Shown piece after piece: positions 14,373 to 23,007 of a DNA stretch of 25,465 bases; position 1 is the first letter of the stretch; each line of letters begins with the position of its first letter. This DNA comes from a bacterium UBP8_UBA6595. Its GTDB lineage: Bacteria; Margulisbacteria; Marinamargulisbacteria; UBA6595. The notes below the pieces were generated by a model that was not told where the DNA came from, made no database searches, and worked only from the letters and a program-made list of their open reading frames with translations. The position numbers and the translations under genes are program-made. The DNA lies in assembly GCA_002433595.1 (NCBI GenBank), contig DJIL01000010.1, positions 1 through 25,465 of the forward strand, written 5' to 3'.

Positions 14373-15618
14373 GGCTATTTCGGTATTTGGTAACGGTACG
14401 TCTGGCAATTGAGATGGACAATTCTTCGTTTAGGCGATGCCGTAAGGCATTATCTGATAAATCGGGGTATTTATCACAATAATCATGAACAATAGCCTGA
14501 AACTGCTGTTTTGTTTTGCCAAAATACTGTCTTTGACACAATGATTTTAATAAAATAATCCCATGCGGGGTTTGAATGGACTTGGCATTGACCAATCGCG
14601 ATACTGTAGATAGTGATACTGATACATGCTCAGCCAGATCCCGCTGAGCCAGTGGCTTAATGTAAATGGGGCCATGGTTTAAGTAGTCCTGTTGATGATG
14701 GGCGATCAACGTGACCAATTGGTCTAATCGCTCCCATCGGGCTTGAATCGTATCAATCACAGCTTTGGCTTTTTCGTATTGGCCTCGCAAAAACTGTCGG
14801 GTTTCGGCTGGAGTTTTTGGGTCTTCCAAGATACCCATGTACTCTGGGGATATAGCCGCGGTGACGCCGTTGCGTTGTTCTAAATTTTCAATCTGAACAG
14901 TTTTTTTGTCCGAAACGGATACCGAAAATGAGGGATATAGGGTAGGGTTGGTGTCTGTGCTGGCATACTGATTCCCCGGTTTTGGATGGAACTGATGGCT
15001 TAAATAACCTTGAATCGCTGTCGCCTGTTCGAGTGTTATATTCAGCGTTTCAGCCAGTGACGCGAGGGTTTTTGTATCGTAAAAATCCTGAATATGATGC
15101 TGAATAATCGTGGATAAGCAGGCCTGCAACAGGGTGTTATCAAGGTCTTTTTGATTAAGTTGAATCATTAAGCATTCGGTTAGCGACCGGGCACCGACCC
15201 CATCGGGTTCAAAGGTATGAATGATGCTCAATACCGACCGAATTTTTCTAGCTGATACGGCCAGTTGTGTTTGAATCTCAGCGGATACATCGGGGTAATG
15301 GTGAATGTAGCCATCCGGAGTAATGGCATCAATTAAATATTCTGCAATGGCGTGATTGGTTGGTTCTAAATGCTGTTGGGTAAGCTGATCCAATAATACC
15401 GCTGTTAGTGTTTTTTCAGGTGCTTGTAGGGTGGCCGGTAACTCCACAGTGTTGTGCTGTGGGGGTCGGATATCAAGCATTACGTTTTTATTACTTTCTT
15501 CAGAAATTAGCGATTGAAGCTCAGCGTAACTCAGCTGAAAATTACCCAGTAGTTGTAAAATTTTAGGGGATATTTTTAAACGCTGCTGGTGGGTGTGTCG
15601 CAATGAATGACGATTCAT
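14335..15618 (-). CDS. rpoN: RNA polymerase sigma-54 factor
   Basis: RpoN binds -24/-12 promoters and needs an AAA+ activator to open them. The 427-residue protein has the Gln/Leu-rich region I at the N-terminus (residues 1-50, LKISPKILQLLGNFQLSYAEL), a core-binding domain (about 75-265), a DNA-binding helix-turn-helix (about 326-347, RDLAEHVSVSLSTVSRLVN) and the diagnostic RpoN box ARRTVTKYRN at 405-414. It is shorter than E. coli RpoN (477 aa), mainly because the acidic region II is reduced. The start overlaps the tsaD stop as ATGA. It is the last gene of the long minus-strand run and converges with the DUF4116 pocket. Its targets and activators are not in the window. Confidence 0.95.
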   Translation of the reverse strand: MNRHSLRHTHQQRLKISPKILQLLGNFQLSYAELQSLISEESNKNVMLDIRPPQHNTVELPATLQAPEKTLTAVLLDQLTQQHLEPTNHAIAEYLIDAITPDGYIHHYPDVSAEIQTQLAVSARKIRSVLSIIHTFEPDGVGARSLTECLMIQLNQKDLDNTLLQACLSTIIQHHIQDFYDTKTLASLAETLNITLEQATAIQGYLSHQFHPKPGNQYASTDTNPTLYPSFSVSVSDKKTVQIENLEQRNGVTAAISPEYMGILEDPKTPAETRQFLRGQYEKAKAVIDTIQARWERLDQLVTLIAHHQQDYLNHGPIYIKPLAQRDLAEHVSVSLSTVSRLVNAKSIQTPHGIILLKSLCQRQYFGKTKQQFQAIVHDYCDKYPDLSDNALRHRLNEELSISIARRTVTKYRNSLKIPNHWNRGNL

Positions 15619-16595
15619 AGAGTCAAATTGGGTGTTGCCGTGATGGGTGTTGATATTGAGTAGTTGGCGAGTTGCATAAAATGGGCGGCGCGACCAATCA
15701 TGGCGGCATTATCGGTGCAGTAGGCCAGAGGTGCAGTATGAACCTGAATACCTTTGGCGGTTCCCTGTTCGAGCAAAGCCGTTCGTAAATAGCTATTGGC
15801 ACTGACACCGCCACAAACGACTAAATCTGGGGTCCCCGTGTCTAGGCAAGCGGGTAGTGCTTTGTCAATTAGGCTGTCACAAGCTGCTTTTTGAAAGCTA
15901 GCGGCTACATCAGCTGCAGGTGGGGGTGGATCGGATTTTAGGCAGCGAAACACAGCGGATTTGAGGCCTGAATAACTAAAATCAAGCCCTTTTTGATGCA
16001 AACCCTTGGGTAGATGAACGCGAGTAGAATCGCCTGTTTTGGCTAACGCATCAATTTCAGGTCCCCCGGGGTAGCGCAAACCCAATAGCCGCGCCACTTT
16101 ATCAAAAGCCTCGCCTACCGCATCATCGCGCGTTTGGCCCAAAAGGCTACATTTAAAATAGTCAGTAAACCGAGCCAATAAGCAATGCCCACCTGATACC
16201 AATAAGGCCACAAATGGAAACGGCGGTAGGGTGTCCATAAATGCAGAATAAACATGCCCATGCAAATGATTGACCGGAATTAGCGGCCGAGATAGCGTGT
16301 AAGCCAGTGTTTTTGCCGTAGTTAGACCAACCAATAGCGCACCCTCTAGCCCTGGGCCGTAAGTTACAGCAATGGCATCAATTGTGGACCAATTCCATTG
16401 GCTTTTATCTAAACACTCATCAATTAGTCGATGGATATGACTGCCGTGTTGTCGGGAGGCAACTTCAGGTACAATCCCGTGGTGTGGCCGATGGTACTTG
16501 TGTTGATTACGAGTAATTAGTTGAACTAAATTGCCAGTATCGAATGTGGCAATGCTGGTATCATCGCACGATGTTTCAATGGCTAAAATATGCAT
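15615..16595 (-). CDS. tsaD: tRNA threonylcarbamoyladenosine transferase TsaD
   Basis: TsaD transfers the threonylcarbamoyl group from its adenylate to A37 of ANN-decoding tRNAs, working with TsaB and TsaE. The 326-residue protein starts with the ASKHA-type MHILAIETSCDDTSIA and carries GIVPEVASRQH and YGPGLEGALLVGLTTAK. The metal ligands are visible: His110 and His114 in NHLHGH, and Asp295 in YCTDNAAM. Length is near the usual 330-340. The ATG immediately follows the yggT stop without a gap, and its stop overlaps the rpoN start. tRNA-Lys(UUU) in this window is one of its expected substrates. Confidence 0.97.
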   Translation of the reverse strand: MHILAIETSCDDTSIATFDTGNLVQLITRNQHKYHRPHHGIVPEVASRQHGSHIHRLIDECLDKSQWNWSTIDAIAVTYGPGLEGALLVGLTTAKTLAYTLSRPLIPVNHLHGHVYSAFMDTLPPFPFVALLVSGGHCLLARFTDYFKCSLLGQTRDDAVGEAFDKVARLLGLRYPGGPEIDALAKTGDSTRVHLPKGLHQKGLDFSYSGLKSAVFRCLKSDPPPPAADVAASFQKAACDSLIDKALPACLDTGTPDLVVCGGVSANSYLRTALLEQGTAKGIQVHTAPLAYCTDNAAMIGRAAHFMQLANYSISTPITATPNLTL

Positions 16596-16862
16596 TTAAA
16601 ATAATAATTGAAGCAGAAAAGACTCAAAAACTTGAATACTAATAAAGGCAAAAAGTGGCGATAGATCAATGCCCAACCGATTTCCCGGTATTAGCCGTTG
16701 AAAGGGCAAGAGTATGGGGTCGGTCACGCGATAAATAACATCAATAAAGGGGTGGTATCTATTGTGGGGAAACCAAGAAAGAATAATGCGAATAAATAGG
16801 CTAATATGAGCCAGTTGTGCGGCTGTTTTTATAATTGTATAAAGTAGTGTTGTAGGTATCAT
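16596..16862 (-). CDS. yggT: YggT family membrane protein
   Basis: This 88-residue protein has two hydrophobic helices and the family's RIILSWFPHNRYHPFIDVIYRVTDPILLPFQRLIP segment between them, with the typical SWF and TDPIL motifs. YggT proteins are small inner-membrane proteins of poorly known function, linked in the literature to osmotic tolerance and, in Gram-positives, to division-site genes (YlmG). It sits directly after proC, an arrangement common in many bacteria, with which it overlaps by 4 bases (ATGA). Confidence 0.9.
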   Translation of the reverse strand: MIPTTLLYTIIKTAAQLAHISLFIRIILSWFPHNRYHPFIDVIYRVTDPILLPFQRLIPGNRLGIDLSPLFAFISIQVFESFLLQLLF

Positions 16863-17632
16863 GGCTGTTCTCCCAGTTCTTTTGATCGATGCCTAGCGGC
16901 TTGAATCACTGTATGTAAGTGGTTGGCAATATTGGTTGTATCAAAGGCTTGAATACCGGCAGCTGTTGTTCCACCCGGAGAGCACACAGAGTTTATCATT
17001 GTATCCAGCTTTGATAGGGAGTCAGCGTCGTGATTCTGAATTAATTTAGCAGCGCCAAGGGCGGTGTGGGTAACCAAAGACAAGGCTGTGGATTCAGATA
17101 AACCGGACTGCATACCAGCCGTTGCGAATGCTTGAATAATTCGGTAGAAAAATGCGGGGCCGCTACCACTGAGGGCTGTAATACTATGCATTTGATCTTC
17201 ATCCGTTAGGGTTACAGTTAATCCCAATGTGTCAAAGATACGCGTGACTAATGTTTGAAATGCGGTGTCGCTAGTTGCATTAAAACATAAAGCGCTGACT
17301 CCAGCATGAATATTGACGGCTAAATTGGGCATTACTCGGCAAACGGGAACCGTTTTAGGGTAATGGGATAAAGGTACGCCGGCCGCTACAGAAATTAAGG
17401 GGGGGTGATTGGATGGTAAGCTATTCAATGCATGGGGAATATCGGTGGGTTTCATGCACAATACTAAGCAATCGGATTGCTGGCATAGCGCATCAATGGA
17501 TACAATGCGAACCGGTGTGTTGGACTGGTTTGGGTCATACCCCAAGCAGTTAATCGTGGGGGCGGCACTGTGTAAGCCATTAATGATGGCCCCCGCCATT
17601 GTGCCTAATCCCATAAAGCCTAAGGTTGTCAT
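16859..17632 (-). CDS. proC: Pyrroline-5-carboxylate reductase
   Basis: ProC reduces 1-pyrroline-5-carboxylate to L-proline with NAD(P)H, the last step of proline synthesis. The 257-residue protein has an N-terminal Rossmann start with a glycine-rich loop (LGFMGLGTMAGAIINGL) and the C-terminal dimerisation domain with the family signature around INSVCSPGGTTAAGIQAF. ALSGSGPAFFYRIIQA is also conserved. It is slightly shorter than the usual 265-275 residues. The start overlaps the preceding small membrane-protein gene by 4 bases (ATGA) and the stop overlaps yggT. Confidence 0.95.
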   Translation of the reverse strand: MTTLGFMGLGTMAGAIINGLHSAAPTINCLGYDPNQSNTPVRIVSIDALCQQSDCLVLCMKPTDIPHALNSLPSNHPPLISVAAGVPLSHYPKTVPVCRVMPNLAVNIHAGVSALCFNATSDTAFQTLVTRIFDTLGLTVTLTDEDQMHSITALSGSGPAFFYRIIQAFATAGMQSGLSESTALSLVTHTALGAAKLIQNHDADSLSKLDTMINSVCSPGGTTAAGIQAFDTTNIANHLHTVIQAARHRSKELGEQP

Positions 17633-18072
17633 GAGGGGGTCAACCAGCGATACGGAATACGACGCGTAGTATCAAGGCGTAATGCTTTATTTTTTTGATA
17701 GTTATTTTTTTTGAATTCAGCTGTTTTAATAAGCAGGCTCAAGGTATCTTTATTGCCAGATTGAGTTAGTTGATTGTACAGCTTTTGGTACTCAGCATGA
17801 ATGGCGTTTAGCCACTGAGTATTACTAGAATTAGCTGCGAATTGAGCCTGATTTTGACGAATTGCTGATTTAATAACCCGTGTTTTTGGAGTATCTGGTG
17901 CAAGTGTTAAGTATCGACGATACCGATAAATAGCCTCAATATAAGCCTTTTTTGCTTGAATTTCAGTCATGGCCAGCCGATTCAAGGTATTGTGACCGCC
18001 TTTAATAGTAATAAACAATCCAAATGTGAGAAACGCAACCCAAAATAAATAATTGGATATCCGTTGAGACAT
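17629..18072 (-). CDS. Small single-pass membrane protein, function unknown
   Basis: This 147-residue protein has one N-terminal transmembrane helix (about residues 8-24, LFWVAFLTFGLFITI), then a basic, helical, soluble domain rich in Lys, Gln, Asn and Tyr. No cysteine motif, signal cleavage site or known domain is evident. The part after the membrane helix (LNRLAMTEIQAKKAYIEAIYRYRRYL) faintly recalls LemA-type proteins, but the match is too weak to use. It begins 5 bases after infA and overlaps proC by 4 bases, so it belongs to the same transcript. Its placement in a conserved housekeeping run suggests a real gene. Confidence 0.7.
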   Translation of the reverse strand: MSQRISNYLFWVAFLTFGLFITIKGGHNTLNRLAMTEIQAKKAYIEAIYRYRRYLTLAPDTPKTRVIKSAIRQNQAQFAANSSNTQWLNAIHAEYQKLYNQLTQSGNKDTLSLLIKTAEFKKNNYQKNKALRLDTTRRIPYRWLTPS

Positions 18073-18077
18073 TATAA

Positions 18078-18296
18078 CTACTTACTTCGAAATATAATGC
18101 GACCCAAGGTTAAGTCGTAGGGAGTAAGCTGAACTTTTACTCGGTCTCCAAGTAATACACGGATACGAAATTTTTTCATTCGACCAGATAAATACGCCAA
18201 TATATCTTGACCACTGTCTAATTTAATTTGAAACTTACCGCCTTTTAGACACTCAGTAACAACCCCTTCAACTTCAATAAAATCATCATTTTTCAT
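18078..18296 (-). CDS. infA: Translation initiation factor IF-1
   Basis: IF-1 is a single OB-fold protein that binds the A site of the 30S subunit during initiation. The 72-residue sequence fits end to end: DDFIEVEGVVTECLKGGKFQI, DILAYLSGRMKKFRIRVLLGD and LTPYDLTLGRIIFR. AAGGAGA, at the end of thiC, lies about 6 bases before its ATG, which overlaps the thiC stop as ATGA. infA usually lies with ribosomal protein genes or alone, so its place after thiC is unusual. Confidence 0.97.
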   Translation of the reverse strand: MKNDDFIEVEGVVTECLKGGKFQIKLDSGQDILAYLSGRMKKFRIRVLLGDRVKVQLTPYDLTLGRIIFRSK

Positions 18297-19846
18297 AGGG
18301 TCTCCTTTTTTAATGCTTTAATCTCGTGGCTAATGGCCATAGAACAGAATTTTGGGCCACACATTGAACAAAAATGTGCAGACTTTGCTTTTTTACTAGG
18401 CAATGTTTCATCATGATAGGATTGAGCACGCTCAGGATCTAAACTTAAATTAAACTGATCATTCCATCGAAAGTCAAACCGAGCCTGAGATAGCGCATTG
18501 TCACGCAATTGAGCCAGGGGGTGTCCCTTAGCTAAATCAGCGGCATGTGCCGCAATCTTGTAAGCAATGAGCCCCGCACGCACATCGTCGCGATTGGGCA
18601 GTCCCAAATGTTCTTTTGGCGTAACATAGCACAGCAATGCGGTACCGTAGTGGCCAATGGTTGCCGCACCAATAGCGGATGTAATATGATCATAACCCGG
18701 TGCAATGTCAGTGGTTAGAGGCCCAAGTGTATAAAATGGAGCTTCATGACAATAGGCTAACTGCTTGTCCATATTTTCTTTGATTTGATTCAAAGGAACA
18801 TGCCCAGGGCCTTCAATCATGACTTGCACAGAGTATGACCACGCACGCTGAGTCAGTTCACCTAGTGTTTTTAATTCACTAAATTGAGCGTCGTCATTGG
18901 CATCGGCAATACAACCGGGCCGAAGACCGTCACCTAGGCTAAAGCTGACATCATAACGCGCCATAATTTTGCAAATGTCATCAAAATGTGTGTACAAAAA
19001 GTTTTCTTTATTGTGCGTTAGGCACCATTTTGCCATAATAGAACCGCCTCTGGAAACAATGCCCGTAATTCGATCCGAACATAGGGGAATATAGTCTTTG
19101 AGCACTCCGGCATGAATGGTGAAGTAATCCACACCTTGTTCAGCTTGCTCAATTAATGTTTCTTCAAAAACAGACCAGCACAAGTCTTCAGCAACCCCAT
19201 TTACTTTCTCGAGGGCTTGATAGATGGGCACCGTTCCAATGGGAACCGGCGAGTGACGCACAATATGCTCGCGTGTTTGATGAATATTGGGTCCGGTAGA
19301 CAAGTCCATAACAGTATCAGCACCAAAATGGACGGACCATACCAGTTTTTCAACTTCTTCAGCTATAGTAGAATGAATAGCGGAGTTTCCAATATTAGCG
19401 TTAACCTTGGTTAAAAATCGACGACCAATAATCATGGGCTCTAGTTCAGGGTGATTGCGATTGGCTGGAATAATGGCTCGGCCAGCCGCAATTTCTTCTA
19501 CAACAAGGGATACCGGTACTTGCTCACGAATGGCAACAAAGCGCATTTCTTCAGTAATAATGCCTTGGCGAGCATAGTACAATTGCGTATTAGTATCGGT
19601 TGATTCGCGGTGCTTAATCCAAGGACTGCGTAACTTTGGAATTCCATCGCCAATAGTGAATGAAACAGCTGAATCTGTAAATACACCCGATGTATCGTAT
19701 ACCTGAAATGGCCGATGCGGCTGAGCAAGTTCAATTTCTCGAAAAGGAACATGCAAGGCACACTCGGAGTCTGTTCGGTACACTTTTTTAGAATTTGGGT
19801 AGGTGGGTATGTCAATGGCGGTAGCTAATGAATTATTGTTGCTCAT
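18293..19846 (-). CDS. thiC: Phosphomethylpyrimidine synthase ThiC
   Basis: ThiC is a radical SAM enzyme that turns aminoimidazole ribotide into the HMP-phosphate pyrimidine of thiamine. The protein has the N-terminal ThiC-associated domain (to about residue 75), the TIM-barrel core with DLSTGPNIHQTREHI, a DYFTIHAGV segment, a FSLGDGLRPGC segment and VMIEGPGHVPLNQI, and the C-terminal CX2CX4C iron-sulfur motif (Cys493, 496 and 501). I chose the ATG at 19846 (517 aa); the frame extends in phase to 19900 inside mrpG, but those residues do not look like ThiC. The start overlaps the mrpG end by 14 bases, so it is translated as part of the mrp transcript. There is no space directly upstream for a TPP riboswitch, the common control of thiC. 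Confidence 0.96.
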   Translation of the reverse strand: MSNNNSLATAIDIPTYPNSKKVYRTDSECALHVPFREIELAQPHRPFQVYDTSGVFTDSAVSFTIGDGIPKLRSPWIKHRESTDTNTQLYYARQGIITEEMRFVAIREQVPVSLVVEEIAAGRAIIPANRNHPELEPMIIGRRFLTKVNANIGNSAIHSTIAEEVEKLVWSVHFGADTVMDLSTGPNIHQTREHIVRHSPVPIGTVPIYQALEKVNGVAEDLCWSVFEETLIEQAEQGVDYFTIHAGVLKDYIPLCSDRITGIVSRGGSIMAKWCLTHNKENFLYTHFDDICKIMARYDVSFSLGDGLRPGCIADANDDAQFSELKTLGELTQRAWSYSVQVMIEGPGHVPLNQIKENMDKQLAYCHEAPFYTLGPLTTDIAPGYDHITSAIGAATIGHYGTALLCYVTPKEHLGLPNRDDVRAGLIAYKIAAHAADLAKGHPLAQLRDNALSQARFDFRWNDQFNLSLDPERAQSYHDETLPSKKAKSAHFCSMCGPKFCSMAISHEIKALKKETL

Positions 19847-20156
19847 AGTTAGAATCCGGTTTAAATTGATAAATCTTTTTTTCAAGTGATATAAGCCCAA
19901 TAATATGACTGGCGATTGGAATTGTTAAAAACTGAAAAACAATAGCAATCATTATTTTTAAGCCAATACCCTGATCAATTAAGTATACCCACATACCACA
20001 TAAACTCAAAACAATACCCAGGGTCATTGATTTAGTTAGCGCATGGGCACGGCAAAATAAATCTGGGAATCGCCAAACACCTAAGACCCCTAAGCAAATA
20101 AATACACTGCCCAGAAAGACTAAACAAGCACCTAAAAGTTCCGTCCAATTATTCAT
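19833..20156 (-). CDS. mrpG: Na+/H+ antiporter subunit MrpG
   Basis: This 107-residue small membrane subunit of the Mrp (Mnh) cation/proton antiporter has three hydrophobic helices. The family motif is clear: GVWRFPDLFCRAHALTKSMT followed by a hydrophobic stretch. The order E-F-G at the end of the mrp cluster is canonical. It overlaps mrpF by 8 bases and the thiC start by 14 bases. Confidence 0.93.
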   Translation of the reverse strand: MNNWTELLGACLVFLGSVFICLGVLGVWRFPDLFCRAHALTKSMTLGIVLSLCGMWVYLIDQGIGLKIMIAIVFQFLTIPIASHIIGLISLEKKIYQFKPDSNYEQQ

Positions 20157-20427
20157 GATGTTTAGACTCCGGATAGGATTTGTTAAGGTAAAAACAAAAA
20201 GACAATGAACCTAAAAATCCAAATAGTGAAAAAATAAGAATTGCATCAATGTATAGGCTGGTTTTCCATAAAGCCGACAATATAATAATGCCAGCAATAA
20301 TACTAATAGATAAACTATCAAAGCCAAGAACGCGATCAAATACAGTGGGGCCTTGTATTAGTCGCCAACAAGATAAAAACACGGAAATACTAATTACAAT
20401 AATAGATAAACCAAATAAAATACTCAT
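20149..20427 (-). CDS. mrpF: Na+/H+ antiporter subunit MrpF
   Basis: This 92-residue subunit has three transmembrane helices with the typical WRLIQGPTVFDRVLGFDSLS loop between the first two, the most conserved MrpF feature. The conserved Asp in the DRVL segment is present. It overlaps mrpE by 4 bases (ATGA) and mrpG by 8 bases, keeping the standard order in the antiporter complex. Confidence 0.93.
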   Translation of the reverse strand: MSILFGLSIIVISISVFLSCWRLIQGPTVFDRVLGFDSLSISIIAGIIILSALWKTSLYIDAILIFSLFGFLGSLSFCFYLNKSYPESKHHE

Positions 20428-20765
20428 GATAACAAGACTCGCTTTAGAGGATAATGCAATGTTTTTTGAATGCTACTTCGAACAGACTCCGGGTCTTTAG
20501 CATTAAAGGCATGAATTGTTAATTCTTGTTTTTCTGTACACAAATAAACACTGGTTGTACCGGGCGTTAAGGTAATCATATGAGAGAGTATCAACATTTC
20601 TAAATTGGAGCATCCCCGCAAATTATAATTAAGAAATCCGGGGGTTAAATGGCTATTACGAACAAATAAAACAGCATAAGCCAATTGCAGATTAGCAACA
20701 ATAACTTCTTTAATAAACACAGCCAGCAAAACAATGCCCGCAACAATCTGTTTAATGCGCATCAT
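20424..20765 (-). CDS. mrpE: Na+/H+ antiporter subunit MrpE
   Basis: This is the MrpE subunit, recognisable by LSHMITLTPGTTSVYL followed by LTIHAF in the C-terminal half. I chose the ATG at 20765 because GGAGGTG lies 6-8 bases upstream; a TTG at 20780 would put the ribosome site inside the gene. At 113 residues it is clearly shorter than the usual 155-165. The N-terminal membrane helices appear reduced to about one or two, while the cytoplasmic C-terminal motif is kept. It overlaps mrpD by 14 bases. Confidence 0.88.
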   Translation of the reverse strand: MMRIKQIVAGIVLLAVFIKEVIVANLQLAYAVLFVRNSHLTPGFLNYNLRGCSNLEMLILSHMITLTPGTTSVYLCTEKQELTIHAFNAKDPESVRSSIQKTLHYPLKRVLLS

Positions 20766-22260
20766 TAGTGACACCTCCAATAGGCTTTACAACTGCCTGA
20801 TTGACCATCCATTGATAAGTCCCTAAATCCTGCAGCTGATCAGTTGCTCGCATAGCGGCATTGGTGCCATAAAAACTCCCCAAACCTAAACATAATGATA
20901 ATGCTGTCAGACCAATAACGCTGACATACTGTAGCGAAGATGTGTGTTTCACAAGCACTGTATCCGTTTCAGAATAAAATGCTCGAAACCAAATAATAAT
21001 CATGCTAAGTAGCGTTAATACACTTGAAATAATTAGGGCGCCAATACCAATAAAACTACCCATTGAAATACCCGATGCAATAATTATGAGTTTCCCCCAA
21101 AACCCACTAAAGGGCGGTATACCAACTAAAGCTAAAGCTTGTAAGCCAAATAAAACACTGAGTAACGGACGTTGTTTAAACAAATTACCCATTTTATCAA
21201 TAGAATCAGACCCAGTTTCATTCATCATAATGCCGGCAATTAAAAATAAGGATGAAATAACAACCATGTGATGAATCATGTAATACACGGTGCCCATTAT
21301 ACTCGTTCCTGTGAATATACTAATACCCAATACCATAAATCCAATATGAGCAATCAAATTAAAACTTAAAATCATGCGGATAGACCGATGAGTTAACGCC
21401 AAAAGAATGCCGACAATCATAGTGAATAGTGAAGCAACAAACAAGATTAATAACGGCAAAGGATCATTGTTAAATAAAAGATTTAATATACGAATTAAGG
21501 CGTAAATACCTACTTTTGTTAGCAAACCGGCAAACAACCCCCCAATCGCGGGTGGCAATGCGGCATAACTTTTGGGTAGCCAATAGAATAGGGGGAACAT
21601 ACCCGCTTTTAACCCGTATACAAACACCATTAGCACACTAATAATAACCACGCGATTATCAGTGCCCATTGTAAATAAAAGACGCTCAGAAATATCTGCA
21701 AAATTTAAGGTGCCGAATAATCGATACACAAGTCCGCCAGCAGCTAAAAATAAACCACTCCCAATAATATTTAAAAGCAAATAACTGTAAGCATATTTTA
21801 AATCAGATGGACGATATTCTAAAACCAGTAGTGCATAGGAGGCCATCAACATAATTTCAAATGCAACAAATAGGTTAAAGAAATCCCCAGTAGAAAATGA
21901 TAAACAGACCCCGGCCAACATAAAGTGCATTAGAGGCAACCGCAACGGGTGGGGGGGCTTAGATTCTCCGGCTGTGTAGACGCTTACAGCGAGGGTAATT
22001 ATACCAGCCGTTGCAATTAATAATGCAGCAAAGTGATCAATGGTTAAAACAATGCCAAAAGGGGCTTTCCAACCGCCAATAGCCATTACAATAACGGGCT
22101 CAACAGCGGTTCGAACAACTAGCCAGGTACTGAATAGAACGTGCACAACACAGCTCAAAATCATGTAAGCATGGCGATATGCGCTGGAACAGCGCCACAG
22201 TGTAAGCACAATGCCGGTGATTAGGGGAAAGATGATGGGGATAACCGCGAGTGTATTCAT
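20752..22260 (-). CDS. mrpD: Na+/H+ antiporter subunit MrpD
   Basis: MrpD is one of the two large antiporter-like subunits related to NuoM/NuoN of complex I. The 502-residue protein has about fourteen hydrophobic helices. Residues that carry the proton path in the family are present: Glu135 in FVAFEIMLMASYALL, Lys218 in YGLKAGMFPLFYWLPKSY and Lys249 in LLTKVGIYALIRI. Length is normal. The ATG overlaps the mrpC stop as ATGA. All seven Mrp genes are present in the canonical order, so a complete antiporter is expected. Na+ is the usual substrate, but K+ or Ca2+ exchange by some Mrp systems cannot be excluded. Confidence 0.95.
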   Translation of the reverse strand: MNTLAVIPIIFPLITGIVLTLWRCSSAYRHAYMILSCVVHVLFSTWLVVRTAVEPVIVMAIGGWKAPFGIVLTIDHFAALLIATAGIITLAVSVYTAGESKPPHPLRLPLMHFMLAGVCLSFSTGDFFNLFVAFEIMLMASYALLVLEYRPSDLKYAYSYLLLNIIGSGLFLAAGGLVYRLFGTLNFADISERLLFTMGTDNRVVIISVLMVFVYGLKAGMFPLFYWLPKSYAALPPAIGGLFAGLLTKVGIYALIRILNLLFNNDPLPLLILFVASLFTMIVGILLALTHRSIRMILSFNLIAHIGFMVLGISIFTGTSIMGTVYYMIHHMVVISSLFLIAGIMMNETGSDSIDKMGNLFKQRPLLSVLFGLQALALVGIPPFSGFWGKLIIIASGISMGSFIGIGALIISSVLTLLSMIIIWFRAFYSETDTVLVKHTSSLQYVSVIGLTALSLCLGLGSFYGTNAAMRATDQLQDLGTYQWMVNQAVVKPIGGVTNDAH

Positions 22261-22592
22261 GATTCGTTGACCTCAGTGCGCTGATTTTCTTTCACAAGGC
22301 GATAAAAGAAAACAACCATAAATGCGGTAACCCCAAACCCGATAACAATGGCGGTTAAAATTAACGCTTGGGGTAATGGATCTACATAAACTTGCGCGCC
22401 TGAGTCCAGGACAATTGGTGCAGATTTCCCTATAGGTGAACCAGACATAACTAAAATGAGCAAATTAGTCGCATGAGTCAACAGTCCCAAACCCATAAGA
22501 ATGTTAATAACACTTCGATGCAACACTAAATAAATCCCAACAGATACAAACAAAGACGCAATAATACTAACAATTAAATTTAAGTCACTCAT
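22257..22592 (-). CDS. mrpC: Na+/H+ antiporter subunit MrpC (NuoK-like)
   Basis: This 111-residue protein has three transmembrane helices and is related to NuoK of complex I. Conserved stretches are INILMGLGLLTHATNLLIL in helix 2 and DPLPQALILTAIVIGFGVTA before helix 3. The ATG at 22592 follows a TGAGG by 9 bases and overlaps the mrpB stop by 8 bases; an ATG at 22607 is possible but adds residues not seen in the family. It overlaps mrpD by 4 bases. Confidence 0.93.
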   Translation of the reverse strand: MSDLNLIVSIIASLFVSVGIYLVLHRSVINILMGLGLLTHATNLLILVMSGSPIGKSAPIVLDSGAQVYVDPLPQALILTAIVIGFGVTAFMVVFFYRLVKENQRTEVNES

Positions 22593-23007
22593 ATTCAGAA
22601 GCCTCATCAAACCACAATGCGATACTCACCGTAATGCCAATTACAACACAGTAAACGCCCAAATCAAATAGCGCGGGTGTCCCAATGTGCAACTCACCCA
22701 ATAGAGGAATATGTAAATGCCACATGGTGTGCATTAAAAATGCCTGACCCATAAGCGTGGGAGCCAACGCTGTCCCGTAGGCTAAAGCCAATCCGATAGC
22801 CGCTAATGAAACAGGGCTTGGTATTCGGTTTAAACATTTCCTTCCTTCAATAATATACAAAAATACTAAGGATATTGCCGATGCAATACCGGCGATGAAA
22901 CCACCGCCAGGGGCATTATGGCCTTTGAAAAAAACAAACAATGCAAATATGTTAATAATCCAAAAAATAACGGGGTAAAATGAGCGTAATATATAAGAGT
23001 CTTTCAT
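22585..23007 (-). CDS. mrpB: Na+/H+ antiporter subunit MrpB
   Basis: This 140-residue membrane subunit has four hydrophobic helices. The diagnostic FFKGHNAPGGGFIAGIASA loop lies after the first helix, and the C-terminal part holds GTPALFDLGVYCVVIGITV, the usual end of MrpB. I chose the ATG at 23007, which overlaps the mrpA stop as ATGA; an ATG at 23022 would add five residues. It is followed by mrpC with an 8-base overlap. Confidence 0.93.
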   Translation of the reverse strand: MKDSYILRSFYPVIFWIINIFALFVFFKGHNAPGGGFIAGIASAISLVFLYIIEGRKCLNRIPSPVSLAAIGLALAYGTALAPTLMGQAFLMHTMWHLHIPLLGELHIGTPALFDLGVYCVVIGITVSIALWFDEASEYE

